From Rhodoblastus sp963828185 (GTDB lineage: Bacteria; Pseudomonadota; Alphaproteobacteria; Rhizobiales; Beijerinckiaceae), in NCBI GenBank assembly GCA_963828185.1, contig CAWHDV010000017.1, forward strand, positions 248,001 to 312,000: a stretch of 64,000 nt of DNA, given 5' to 3'. Under the pieces are notes generated by a model that made no database searches, was not told the DNA's origin, and saw nothing but the letters and a program-made list of their open reading frames with translations. Position 1 is the stretch's first letter; the number at the start of each line of letters is the position of its first letter. Below, piece by piece: positions 53,156 through 62,412 of the stretch. A program made the position numbers and the translations under genes.

Positions 53156-54449
53156 GGCGAAGGGCCTCGACGGGATCGAGCCGCGCCGCGCGCCAGGCCG
53201 GATAGATGGTGGCGAGGAAGGACAGGCACAGGGTCAGGATGGCGACGACCGCGACCTCGTGCGGATCGAGCGCCGAGGGCAATTGCGACAGATGGTAGAT
53301 GTCGGCGGGAAACAGGTTGAGGCTGAAGACGCGATTGACGAATTCGCGGATTTCCTCGAGATGGCGCGCCAGCGGCACGCCCAGAGCCACGCCCAGCGCC
53401 GAGCCAAGGACGCCGATCGACAGGCCGGTGAGGATGAAGATGCGCAGCACCGCGCCGCGCGTCGCGCCCATCGTGCGCAGGATCGCAATATCGCGCCCCT
53501 TGTCCTTCACCAGCAGGATCAGCCCCTGCACGATCAGGAGCGAGGCGACGGCGACGATGATCGCCAGGATCAGGAAAATGGCGTCGCTCTCGACTTTCAG
53601 CACGTCGAAGAAGCTTTTGTAGCGCTGGCGCCAGTCGGTCAGGACCGCCGGCCGCTCGACCGCCTGGCCGATCGCCGCCCGCACCGGGTCCATGTCGTCG
53701 GGATGGGCGACGAAGCCCTCGATGATGCTGGCTTCGCCGGGCTTGTTGAAAAAGGCCTGGGCGTCGGCGAGCGGCATGAAGACGATAAGCTGGTCGAAAT
53801 CGAACAGGCCGGACTGGAAGATCGCCCGCACCGGATAGGCCTTCAGGTTCGGCATGACGCCCATGGGGGTCTGCGCGCCATGCGCCGTCATGATCGTCAC
53901 TTTGTCGCCGACGGTCACACCGAGATTTTCCGCCATGCGCTGGCCGAGCGCCACGCCATCGGCTGAGTCGAAATTGTCGAGCGAGCCCAGCTTGACGTTG
54001 CCGGCGACGCCCGGCAGGCGCTTGATATCCGCCTCGGTGACGCCGCGCACCAGCGCGCCGGTCTGGTTCTGCTGCGAAGATATGCCGGCGGCGCTCTCGA
54101 TCATCGGAAAGGCCATGGTCACGCCGGGAACCTTTTCCAGCGTCGTGGTCAGATCCTTGTAATCGGTCATGGGCGTATCGACCGGCTGCAGGAAGATATG
54201 GCCGTTGACGCCGATCAGCTTGGACATCATCTCGTCGCGCATGCCGTTCATGACCGACATGACGACGATCAGCGACATGACGCCGACCATTATGCCGGTA
54301 ATCGACAGGCCGGCGATGGCCGACGGCAGCCAGCGATGGCGGCGCGAGCGCATGTAGCGCACCGCGAGCATGCGCTCATAGGCGCCGAAGGGCGCGGCGC
54401 CCGTCGAAACGCCATCGCCCCGCGGAAAAGTCTTGCCCATATAATTCAT
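53148..54449 (-). CDS. lolC: Lipoprotein-releasing system permease LolC/E
   Basis: 433 residues. An N-terminal membrane helix (GLSITGIMVGVMSLIVVMSVMNG) is followed by a large periplasmic domain (about residues 70-300), then three C-terminal helices of the FtsX type. It is a single LolC/E-like permease, as is usual in alphaproteobacteria. ATG 54440 is an alternative start. Confidence 0.94.
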   Translation of the reverse strand: MNYMGKTFPRGDGVSTGAAPFGAYERMLAVRYMRSRRHRWLPSAIAGLSITGIMVGVMSLIVVMSVMNGMRDEMMSKLIGVNGHIFLQPVDTPMTDYKDLTTTLEKVPGVTMAFPMIESAAGISSQQNQTGALVRGVTEADIKRLPGVAGNVKLGSLDNFDSADGVALGQRMAENLGVTVGDKVTIMTAHGAQTPMGVMPNLKAYPVRAIFQSGLFDFDQLIVFMPLADAQAFFNKPGEASIIEGFVAHPDDMDPVRAAIGQAVERPAVLTDWRQRYKSFFDVLKVESDAIFLILAIIVAVASLLIVQGLILLVKDKGRDIAILRTMGATRGAVLRIFILTGLSIGVLGSALGVALGVPLARHLEEIREFVNRVFSLNLFPADIYHLSQLPSALDPHEVAVVAILTLCLSFLATIYPAWRAARLDPVEALRHE

Positions 54450-54734
54450 GACGTCCCCTGTGAGAGGCCGGAGCGGAATCCTTGGCGGGAACTGGCTCCG
54501 GGCCGCCGAATCGAGCCGATTTTAGGGCCTGCCGCCTCCCGGTTGAAGAGCGGATTGCGGCTTAGACGGCAAATGCGCGGAAATAAAGACTTTACGACAA
54601 AGCGCGTTTTTCGCGCGCAACGACCGAGAACTTTGAAAATTAACGGCTTTAAACCCGAATTTTAACTATCTGCCGAAGATGGCGGCAATCTCGGCCTGAC
54701 AATTCTCTCCCGGAAAGACTGCACCGGAGAAGAA

Positions 54735-55766
54735 ATGTCCGACCCCCGCCTCATCGAACTCGCGCAAATGCCGCTGCAGCAGCGCGCCTTGCGCATCGCC
54801 GAACTCTTCTCGGAAGGGCTCGACGACCAGGGGCCGCCCGCCCTCACCCGCCTGCAGCGCCGCGCCGCGCGGAAAAGAATGCTGGCCGAGAAGCCGGCCG
54901 CCTGGCTCAAGCGCAACCTGCGCGCCCTGCGCCATTGGCTTAACCCGCGCCGCGCACCGCGCCTGGCCAAGAATTTCGCGCTTTTCACGATGCAGGTCCT
55001 GGCCCCGAAAGCGCTGTCGCCGGTCCTGCGTTCGCGCCCGGACGGCTTTTGCGGCCGCGCGTCCTCGCTGGCGCCAAGCGACCTGATCGAAGTGTTCTGG
55101 CGCGGCATGACGCCGCGCGCCCTGCTCGGACTGACCGTCCTGTGGTCGCCGCCGAGCCGCGCCGTCCTGCGTCCGCGCGATTTCCCTAGGTCCAGTTATT
55201 GCAAGGCAATAGGCGAGACGCGCTCCGAGGCGCATCGTGTCGCCCTCGACGAATCCTTCGACCGCGTGCTCGCCCTCTGCGCCGAAGCCCAACCGGCGCA
55301 TGAACGCAAGCTGAGCCTCGACATGGCGCTCGGCGACCTCTACGACGCCGGCTTCGCCCATTCGCTGGAGATTTACGACCGCACAGGGCGATTGATCGCC
55401 GGGCTGATCGGCGTCGCCGGCGGCGGCATCTTCACCGTCGAACGCATTTTCGCCGAGGATGAGGAGGCTTTTGTCGGTGGCGTGAACAATCTGGCGGCGC
55501 AATTGCAGCGCTGGAACTTCGCCTTGATCGACTTCAAGGAGGCCTCGGCCGCATCCGACCTGCTGCGTTGCGGCAAAATGAGCCGCGAAGCCTTTGCCGC
55601 CCTCGCCGCCGAACAGGCTTGCGGCGGCCGGCACGGGCGCTGGTCGCTCGCCTCGGACCTGCGCCAGCCGGCGCGCCGGCCCAATGCGCCGGCCATGAAG
55701 ATCCTGGCCCGCGCGCAAAACTGCGCGCGCGGCGACGATCAGCCGCGTCGCAGCACGGCGATGTAG
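54735..55766 (+). CDS. Divergent Aat-like leucyl/phenylalanyl-tRNA-protein transferase
   Basis: 343 residues, longer than normal Aat (about 230) because of a basic N-terminal region of about 110 residues. The middle and C-terminal parts follow the Aat pattern: WSPPSRAVLRPRDF, DESFDRVLALCAE, LGDLYDAGFAHSLEIYDRTGRLIAGLIGVAGGGIFTVERIF and LQRWNFALIDFKE. Aat adds Leu or Phe to N-termini for the N-end rule pathway. Several positions differ from true Aat, so it may have another aminoacyl-tRNA-dependent job. It is isolated and diverges from lolC. Confidence 0.65.
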   Translation: MSDPRLIELAQMPLQQRALRIAELFSEGLDDQGPPALTRLQRRAARKRMLAEKPAAWLKRNLRALRHWLNPRRAPRLAKNFALFTMQVLAPKALSPVLRSRPDGFCGRASSLAPSDLIEVFWRGMTPRALLGLTVLWSPPSRAVLRPRDFPRSSYCKAIGETRSEAHRVALDESFDRVLALCAEAQPAHERKLSLDMALGDLYDAGFAHSLEIYDRTGRLIAGLIGVAGGGIFTVERIFAEDEEAFVGGVNNLAAQLQRWNFALIDFKEASAASDLLRCGKMSREAFAALAAEQACGGRHGRWSLASDLRQPARRPNAPAMKILARAQNCARGDDQPRRSTAM

Positions 55767-57037
55767 AAACCGTCGACGTCGTGGCGGGCCGGACTCAGCC
55801 TGAGTCCGGGACCGTGTGGCGACGCCGGCGTCGTCAGTCCGGCCAGCCCGGCCTTGTCCAGGCTTTCTTCGGCCGGTTCGGCGGAAAATTCAGGGTGATG
55901 CGCCAGAAACGCCGTCACGCGATCCTCGTTTTCCTCGCACAGCAGCGAACAGGTGACATAGACCAGTCTTCCGCCTGATTTCACATAGGTCGCGGCGCGA
56001 GCCAGGATTTCGGTCTGCGCCTTGATGCGCTGCTCCAGCGCGCCGGGCCGCATGCGCCATTTGGCGTCGGGATTGCGCCGCCACGTCCCCACGCCCGTGC
56101 AGGGCGCGTCCACCAGCACGATATCGCAGGCGCCCGCCAGGTCGGCGACCGGATCGCCCTGCGGCCCGCGCGGCGCGCGCACCTGGACATTGCGCACGCC
56201 CGCCCGCTCCAGCCGCGCGAAGATCGGCGTCAGCCGCCGTCCGTCGGTGTCGGTGGCGTAGATCTGGCCGCGGTTGTCCATGTCGCCGGCCATGGCCAGA
56301 GTCTTGCCGCCGCCGCCGGCGCAGAGGTCGAGGACCTGTTCGCCGGGCTTCGCACGGGCGACGCGCGAAGCGATCTGCGACCCCTCGTCCTGGATTTCAA
56401 TGAGTCCGCGCACATAGGCCGGCTTGGCCGAGAGCGCCGGGCCGCGCCCTCCAGCGGTTCCTTGCGCGATGCGCAATCCCAGCGGCGCCAGGGCGCAAGC
56501 GACCGGCGACAGATGCGCGAGCTCCGCCAGCATTTCCGCAGCTGTGGCCTTCAACGCGTTGACGCGCAGGTCGAGCGGCGCACGGGCGGCGAGCGCCCGC
56601 CCCTCCTCGACCGCCTTGTCGCCGAAAGCCCGCGCGAGGTGCGGCGCCAGCCATTCGGGAAAATCCCCCAAAACCCAATCCGGCGCGCCGGCGAGATCGG
56701 CGGCCTGGAGATTGCGCCTTTCCTCGTCGTCGAGCGGCGCGGGCGCATGGCCGACGCCGTTGAACTGGGCGTCGATTTCCTCCGCAGGCATGAAGCGGGC
56801 GAGATGCAGCGCGCCGATCATCTGCGCCCGCGACGTCTCGGACTTCATCATGTAGCGGGCGGAGGCGCGGCGGCGCAGCGCGTCGAACACCAGCGACGCG
56901 ATGCCCGAACGGTCCTTCGAACCGGCGAAGCGATGCGCGAGGCCCCAGTCCTTCAGCGCGTCGGCGGCGGGGCGGCGGCGCGTCTCGATCTCATCGAGGA
57001 TCTCGATCGCCGAGGCGATGCGGGCGGCGGGATGCAT
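55739..57037 (-). CDS. rsmB: RsmB-like 16S rRNA (cytosine-C5) methyltransferase
   Basis: 432 residues from ATG 57037; the frame is open further upstream without similarity. A NusB-like N-terminal half precedes a SAM-dependent methyltransferase domain: VLDLCAGGGGKTLAMA (SAM loop), VDAPCTGVGTWRRNP (PCxG) and YVTCSLLCEENE (catalytic Cys). It methylates a cytosine of 16S rRNA. Its end overlaps the convergent Aat-like gene by 28 nt. Confidence 0.9.
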   Translation of the reverse strand: MHPAARIASAIEILDEIETRRRPAADALKDWGLAHRFAGSKDRSGIASLVFDALRRRASARYMMKSETSRAQMIGALHLARFMPAEEIDAQFNGVGHAPAPLDDEERRNLQAADLAGAPDWVLGDFPEWLAPHLARAFGDKAVEEGRALAARAPLDLRVNALKATAAEMLAELAHLSPVACALAPLGLRIAQGTAGGRGPALSAKPAYVRGLIEIQDEGSQIASRVARAKPGEQVLDLCAGGGGKTLAMAGDMDNRGQIYATDTDGRRLTPIFARLERAGVRNVQVRAPRGPQGDPVADLAGACDIVLVDAPCTGVGTWRRNPDAKWRMRPGALEQRIKAQTEILARAATYVKSGGRLVYVTCSLLCEENEDRVTAFLAHHPEFSAEPAEESLDKAGLAGLTTPASPHGPGLRLSPARHDVDGFYIAVLRRG

Positions 57038-57176
57038 GAAAAAAGACCTCGAGCTTGGCGCTTTCCGAACTCCGGAGGCGCGACCTTTGCGACAAACGCG
57101 TCGTCGTTCCACAGTCGACGCCCGGAAGCAATCTAAATCCGATCCGGATTCATTCCAGCCCAAGGCGCTCAAGGCA

Positions 57177-57317
57177 ATGAAAAACCTCACCAAGCTCCGC
57201 GCCCTTGCCCTGTCGATCGGCGGCTGCGCCGTCGCTCCCAAGCCCGACCTGCCGCCGCCGCCGCGCGCCAAGGCCGACGCCAAGGCCAATCTCGAATCCG
57301 GCGCGCAATACCGCTGA
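57177..57317 (+). CDS. Small putative lipoprotein
   Basis: 46 residues. A short signal sequence ends in a lipobox-like LSIGGC, followed by a Pro/Lys/Ala-rich tail. Short Pro-rich lipoproteins of this size are common in alphaproteobacteria. The SD (AAGG) is moderate; gene status is a fair guess. Confidence 0.4.
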   Translation: MKNLTKLRALALSIGGCAVAPKPDLPPPPRAKADAKANLESGAQYR

Positions 57318-57484
57318 AATTGAATTTCCTGACAAAAATGAATGCCCGCGTCGCAGGCGCGGCGTCTGTCGCTTGTAAACACTTCGTTATCGCGGCGTTT
57401 CCATTGTTGCGCTCAAGGCATTGGCGGCGCATGTTGAGGGCGTCAAATGGACGTCTCCGACGTCGCCCCGATGGAGGTTTCGCA

Positions 57485-57787
57485 ATGCGTCTCATCCGCG
57501 TGATGTCCTTGGTTTTTGTTCTGAGCCTTGGAATGTTCGCCGCTCTGGCGGTCGGTTCGGCGAAGGCCGCGCCCGTCGCCGCATCAAACCTGGCCACGCA
57601 GGCCGCCGCGCCCGCGATGACTGAACAGGCGCGCCTCTACTGCTACAATCGCTATACCGGCCGCTTTCTGCACTGGGGGCGGTGCGGCTACCATCATTAT
57701 TACTATCGCCACTATTATTATCATCCTTATTATCATCGCCGCCACTATTGGCATCGCCATTACTATCGCCGCTATTACTACTATTGA
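57485..57787 (+). CDS. Exported His/Tyr-rich protein
   Basis: 100 residues from ATG 57485 with GGAGG 8 nt upstream. Signal peptide (VFVLSLGMFAALAVGSAKA), a short linker with two Cys (LYCYNRYTG, WGRCGYH), then a 35-residue tail made almost only of His, Tyr and Arg. The His-rich tail would bind metal ions or crosslink; I know no named family. A strong terminator follows. The frame is open from 57320 but that part has no SD. Confidence 0.65.
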   Translation: MRLIRVMSLVFVLSLGMFAALAVGSAKAAPVAASNLATQAAAPAMTEQARLYCYNRYTGRFLHWGRCGYHHYYYRHYYYHPYYHRRHYWHRHYYRRYYYY

Positions 57788-57804
57788 GAGTCGCAGCGCG
57801 TGAA

Positions 57805-57832
57805 ACCGCCGCCGCAAGCGGCGGCGGTCTTT
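57805..57832. terminator. Terminator after the His/Tyr-rich gene
   Basis: 11-bp perfect stem ACCGCCGCCGC / GCGGCGGCGGT with a 2-nt loop followed by CTTT on the plus strand. Confidence 0.75.
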
Positions 57833-57883
57833 GCGTTCGATTGACGCGGAAGGACTTGATAGAGGGACCTGCGCCGGAAAGGC

Positions 57884-58445
57884 TCAAGGCGCTTGGACCG
57901 GCTTATGCAGACGGACGGCGTCCCAGTAGCCCGCGCCGCCCATAACCCATTTCGAGCTTCCGCCCGGCGCCAATGGCGTTCGATGAGGCATGCCGCGATT
58001 TGCCGGTTGAACCAGCCATGCCCGATCAGCGCCACCGGCGCGTCTTCCGCCGCGCGCTCCAGCATGTTCGCCGCCGCCTGAGCGCGGCGACGCGCATCAG
58101 TGTTCGGGTGAACGGCGCCCCAAAACCTCGCGGCCGCGAACCAGACCAGGACGGGCCAGCGGCCCGGCAGGTCCGGCGCGACCATCGGCTCCTCATGAAA
58201 CAGCGGGTCCAGCGCCACGTCCCGTCCGGGAGCGATCAGGGCCGCCGATTCAATGGCGCGTGGCGCGGGGCTGGCGAACAGCCGCGCGCCTCGCAGAAGC
58301 TCCATGAGCTCGGCGGCGGACGGGCGCCATCCGCCAGCGACGAATTTTCGTAATCCCGGCAATACGCGTCGAAATCCGCGCGGTTCAGGCCGGTCGCCAG
58401 CGCGTTGGCGACCGGCCCATGCCTGACGAGCGAAATGGCCCGCAC
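57884..58445 (-). CDS. Histidine phosphatase family protein (two frame breaks)
   Basis: The N-terminal RHG motif (ISLVRHGPVAN) and later LIGHGWFNRQ (second catalytic His) mark the phosphoglycerate-mutase-like fold. The coding frame changes twice: at the T-run 58345-58348 and near 57951-57953. Adding one base at each gives a continuous 187-residue protein ending GYWDAVRLHKPVQAP. Without the corrections the frame ends at 57781, across a terminator. GTG 58445 is the best start available; SD is poor. It follows guaB by 10 nt. Substrate unknown. Confidence 0.65.
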
Positions 58446-58455
58446 GGGCGAAAAA

Positions 58456-59940
58456 TCAAAGCCCTGTCGGGTAATTCGGGCTTTCGCGGGTGATCGACAC
58501 GTCGTGCACATGGCTTTCGCGCAGGCCGGCGTTGGTGATGCGGACAAAACGCGCGCGACTCTGGAACTCCTCGATCGAGGCGGCGCCGACATAGCCCATG
58601 GCGGCGCGAAGACCGCCCGCGAGCTGGTGCAGGATCGGGCCGACCGGGCCGCGATAGGGCACCTGGCCCTCGATGCCTTCGGGCACCAGCTTCAGCGAAT
58701 CCTTGATGTCCTGCTGGAAATAGCGGTCGGCCGAGCCGCGCGCCATGGCGCCGACCGAACCCATGCCGCGATAGGCCTTGAACGAACGGCCCTGGTACAG
58801 GAACACTTCGCCCGGCGCCTCCTCCGTGCCCGCAAGCAGCGAGCCGATCATCACGCAATCGGCGCCGGCGGCGATGGCCTTGGCGAAATCGCCGGAATAT
58901 TTGATGCCGCCGTCGCCGATGACAGGCACATTGGCCTTGCGCGCCTCGCTCGTCGCCTCGAGGATGGCGGTGAGTTGCGGCACGCCGACGCCGGCGACGA
59001 TGCGGGTGGTGCAGATCGAGCCGGGGCCGATGCCGACCTTGATCGCGTCGGCGCCGGCGTCGATCAGCGCCTTGGCGCCTTCCGCGGTGGCGATATTGCC
59101 GGCGATGACCGCGACATTGTTGGACAGGCGCTTGATCCGCGCGACCTGGTCGAGCACCTGCTGCGAATGGCCATGCGCCGTATCGACGACAATGCAATCG
59201 ACGCCCGCGTCAATCAGCATCTCCGCCCGCGAAAATCCTTTGTCGCCGACTGTGGAGGCGGCGGCGACGCGCAGGCGGCCGGCCTCGTCCTTGCAGGCGG
59301 ACGGATGCAGCGTCGCCTTTTCGATGTCCTTGACGGTAATCAGCCCGACGCAGCGGTAATCGCCATCGACCACCAGCAGCTTTTCGATGCGGTTATGGTG
59401 CAGCAGGCGGCGCGCCTCGTCCTTCTTCACGCCTTCGCGCACGGTGATCAAATTCTTGGTCATCAGCTCCGACACCGGCTGGGCCCGGTCGTCGGCGAAA
59501 CGCACGTCGCGATTGGTGAGAATGCCAGCCAGCTTGCCCGGGCGCCCTTCGGCCCCGCGCGCCACCACGGGTATGCCGGAAATGGAATAGCGGCTCATCA
59601 GCGTCAGCGCGTCGGCCAGCGTCTCGTCGGGGAAAATGGTGATCGGATTGACCACCATTCCGCTTTCGTAACGCTTGACCCTGCGCACTTCCTCGGCCTG
59701 CTGGTCGGGCTCGAGATTGCGGTGGATGACGCCGATGCCGCCCGCCTGCGCCATGGCGATGGCCAGCCGCGCCTCGGTGACCGTGTCCATCGCCGAGGAC
59801 ATGATCGGCAGGTTGAGTTCGATCCCCCGCGCCAACCTGGTCTTGATCGACACTCCCGACGGCATGACCGTCGAATGGCCGGGACGCAGCAGCACGTCGT
59901 CGAAGGTCAGAGCTTCGGTCAGAAGGGGGGTCGGGTTCAT
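58456..59940 (-). CDS. guaB: Inosine-5'-monophosphate dehydrogenase
   Basis: 494 residues from ATG 59940 with GGAG 7 nt upstream. A TIM barrel is split by two CBS domains (about residues 95-220). The catalytic Cys loop is GIGPGSICTTR, and MSSAMDTVTE is in the N-terminal barrel. It makes XMP from IMP, the committed step to guanine nucleotides. Full length and undamaged. Confidence 0.98.
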   Translation of the reverse strand: MNPTPLLTEALTFDDVLLRPGHSTVMPSGVSIKTRLARGIELNLPIMSSAMDTVTEARLAIAMAQAGGIGVIHRNLEPDQQAEEVRRVKRYESGMVVNPITIFPDETLADALTLMSRYSISGIPVVARGAEGRPGKLAGILTNRDVRFADDRAQPVSELMTKNLITVREGVKKDEARRLLHHNRIEKLLVVDGDYRCVGLITVKDIEKATLHPSACKDEAGRLRVAAASTVGDKGFSRAEMLIDAGVDCIVVDTAHGHSQQVLDQVARIKRLSNNVAVIAGNIATAEGAKALIDAGADAIKVGIGPGSICTTRIVAGVGVPQLTAILEATSEARKANVPVIGDGGIKYSGDFAKAIAAGADCVMIGSLLAGTEEAPGEVFLYQGRSFKAYRGMGSVGAMARGSADRYFQQDIKDSLKLVPEGIEGQVPYRGPVGPILHQLAGGLRAAMGYVGAASIEEFQSRARFVRITNAGLRESHVHDVSITRESPNYPTGL

Positions 59941-60155
59941 GGCCAGCTCCATCGGCGAGGGCGCGCAAGCGACGAAAAATCCGCTTTCGCCGCGCTGCGG
60001 TTGGGAAGAGGAACAGCGCGTCCTGCACGCCATCCGAGTTGGCGTGTGCTGATAGCATTTCTATGGCCGGTTTCAAACAATTCCGCCGCGCTAATGAAAT
60101 TTTATGCACTGTCGCGCTTTAATGCCCTCACGTCTTCGTGAACGGGAATGGCACA

Positions 60156-61325
60156 ATGTCGGAACAGGCGCCGGAATTCGCAGTCGCAATCGTTGGCGCC
60201 GGCGCGGCTGGCGCCTCATTGGCCTCGGTCCTGGCGCGACAAGGGCTGCGAATCGCCCTGATCGATCCGCGCGATCCGCAGAAGCGCGATTTCCGCGCAG
60301 AAAAACTCACCGCCGCGCAATGGGCGCAGGTCGGCGAGATCGGCTTGCAGGAGGTTTTTCGGCCTGCGCTGACCCTTGAGCCGCGCGTCTGGGTGGCGCG
60401 GCGCGGCCGCCTGATCGAGAAATGCTTCAGCGGCAACCACAATTTCCGCTATCCCGCCTTGATGGACGCCCTGCGCAGCGAAACCCTGGCGCGGCCGAAC
60501 ATCGAGTTCATCCCGCAGCGCGTCGCCGAAATCGTCGCCGGCGAAGACGGGCAGCAGGTCCGGCTCGGCGACGGGCGAATGGTCGTTGCGCGCCTCGTGG
60601 TGATCGCCACCGGCGTCGGCGGCTTTTTGCCGAAGGAGCTGGGCTACGAGCGGCGCATCGTGTTCGCCGGCCATTCCGTCTCGGTCGGCTTCGACATGGC
60701 GCCGCTGGGGCGCAAGCGATTCGACTTTCCCGCCCTGACCTACCATGGCGAGCGTCCCGCCGACCGCCTCGCCTACCTGTCTTTGTTTCCCATCCGCGAA
60801 GCGATGCGCGCCAACCTGTTCGTCTATCGCGGCGTCGACGACCCGTGGCTGGCGCTGATGAAATCCTCGCCCGAAGCCGCGCTGCGCGACATCATGCCCG
60901 GACTGGCGCGGCTGGTCGGCGGCTTCGTCGTGCAGGACGCCGTGTCGCTGCGCCCGGTCGATCTCTATCGCATGGAGAAGGTCCGCCGTCCCGGCGTGGT
61001 GCTGATCGGCGACGCCTTCGGCACCGCCTGCCCGGCGAGCGGCTCCGGCCTGGACAAGGTTTTCTCCGATGTCGCGCAGCTCGCGGCGCATCTGCCGGAA
61101 TGGCTGGCGACGCCCGGCATGGGGACGAAAAAAATCGCCTCCTTCTATGACGACCCGCGCAAAATCGCCGCCGACGCGGATTCGCTGTCGCGCAGCCGTA
61201 ATTTGCGCGAGATGACCACCCAGGCCGCCCTGCCCTGGCGACTGCGGCGCGGCCTGCGCTATTACGCGCAACAGGCGCGCGGAAAAATTCGCGCCGCCGT
61301 TTATGCCGGCGCGTTGGAGAATTGA
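60156..61325 (+). CDS. FAD-dependent oxidoreductase (UbiH/geranylgeranyl-reductase type)
   Basis: 389 residues from ATG 60156 (GTG 60138 is in frame). FAD-binding GxGxxG at VAIVGAGAAGASLASVLA; the second FAD motif is GVVLIGDAFGTACPASGSGLDKVF. This layout is that of PHBH-fold monooxygenases and prenyl reductases. The substrate cannot be told. It is divergent from guaB and stands before the JmjC-like, GNAT and MFS genes with a 133-nt gap. Confidence 0.8.
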   Translation: MSEQAPEFAVAIVGAGAAGASLASVLARQGLRIALIDPRDPQKRDFRAEKLTAAQWAQVGEIGLQEVFRPALTLEPRVWVARRGRLIEKCFSGNHNFRYPALMDALRSETLARPNIEFIPQRVAEIVAGEDGQQVRLGDGRMVVARLVVIATGVGGFLPKELGYERRIVFAGHSVSVGFDMAPLGRKRFDFPALTYHGERPADRLAYLSLFPIREAMRANLFVYRGVDDPWLALMKSSPEAALRDIMPGLARLVGGFVVQDAVSLRPVDLYRMEKVRRPGVVLIGDAFGTACPASGSGLDKVFSDVAQLAAHLPEWLATPGMGTKKIASFYDDPRKIAADADSLSRSRNLREMTTQAALPWRLRRGLRYYAQQARGKIRAAVYAGALEN

Positions 61326-61458
61326 CTGAAGCGTCCGGCGTTTAAGCATTAAAGCTAACCAGTTCTTAAGGCTGTTTTCGCGAGCGCGGCGTTTTGCGGC
61401 ATATTGGGGCGTCGGTCCTCGACCGCGATGACGGTCGAACCCGTACGGAACCAGCCCC

Positions 61459-62412
61459 ATGCAAGACGCCCTGCTCGAATGGCGCGCGGACGACGCGATA
61501 CATTTCGGCAAAAAGCCGCTGGCGATGCGCCACAAGACCCACGAAGGCCCGCTGTTCTCCGATAAAGCCCTGATCCGCCTGATCGAAGCCACGCCGCGTG
61601 AAAAAATCCACGTCAACACCATGGCGCGCGACGCCCTCGACCCGCGGCAATGGCGTGAGGGCGATCTCGGCGATCTCTCGGGCGCGCAGACGATGGATGC
61701 TGTGGCGAAAGGAAATCTCTGGCTGCACCTGCGCCGCGTGCATGAAACCATCCCCGCCTACGCCGAACTGCTCGACCGCCTGTTCGACGAGATCGCAGCG
61801 AAGATTCCCGGTTTTCGCAGCTACAGGCGCTCGATGAGCGTGCTCGTCTCCTCGCCGAACATGTCCGTGGCCTATCACAGCGACGTGCCCGGCCAGAGCC
61901 TCTGGCATGTGCGGGGGCGCAAGCGCGCGTATGTCTACCCGGCCACCGCCCCCTTCCTGCCGCAGGAGGCGCTGGAAAACATAATTCTCAAGCGCGACCG
62001 CGACACCGACGTGCCGTTCGATCCCTCGTTCGACGGCCAGGCGCTCGTCGTGGACATGCTGCCCGGCGACTGGGCGACGTGGCCGCGCGCCTGCCCGCAC
62101 CGCGTCGTCAACGGCGATTGCGTCAACGTCTCCTTCACCACCGAACACTGGACCGACGACCTGCGCGCCGGCTACGCCGTCGATTACGCCAACGGACTTC
62201 TCCGCCCGCTGTTCAACGGCCGAGATTTTTCCCGGCGGACGCGAGGTCCGGCGGCGCTGGCGAAATTCGGCCTCTGCGCCGCGCACAAGGCCCTGACCGG
62301 CCAGCTCGCGCGCCGCCGTCCGCCGCGGCTCGATCTCGAGATCGACTTCCGCGCCAAGCCGGACGCGGCAGAAGGCTATGTCGATATCGCGCCCTACCGG
62401 ATCGCGCGATGA
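61459..62412 (+). CDS. JmjC/cupin-like Fe(II)/2-oxoglutarate oxygenase candidate
   Basis: 317 residues. A metal triad is visible in the right order: His140-x-Asp142 (VAYHSDVPGQ) and His214 (ACPHRVVN), with Lys/Arg in WHVRGRKRAYVYP nearby. This matches JmjC-like cupins that hydroxylate proteins or small molecules. The last 80 residues are basic and unrecognised. Its stop overlaps the GNAT gene (ATGA), so the two products probably act together. Confidence 0.7.
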   Translation: MQDALLEWRADDAIHFGKKPLAMRHKTHEGPLFSDKALIRLIEATPREKIHVNTMARDALDPRQWREGDLGDLSGAQTMDAVAKGNLWLHLRRVHETIPAYAELLDRLFDEIAAKIPGFRSYRRSMSVLVSSPNMSVAYHSDVPGQSLWHVRGRKRAYVYPATAPFLPQEALENIILKRDRDTDVPFDPSFDGQALVVDMLPGDWATWPRACPHRVVNGDCVNVSFTTEHWTDDLRAGYAVDYANGLLRPLFNGRDFSRRTRGPAALAKFGLCAAHKALTGQLARRRPPRLDLEIDFRAKPDAAEGYVDIAPYRIAR

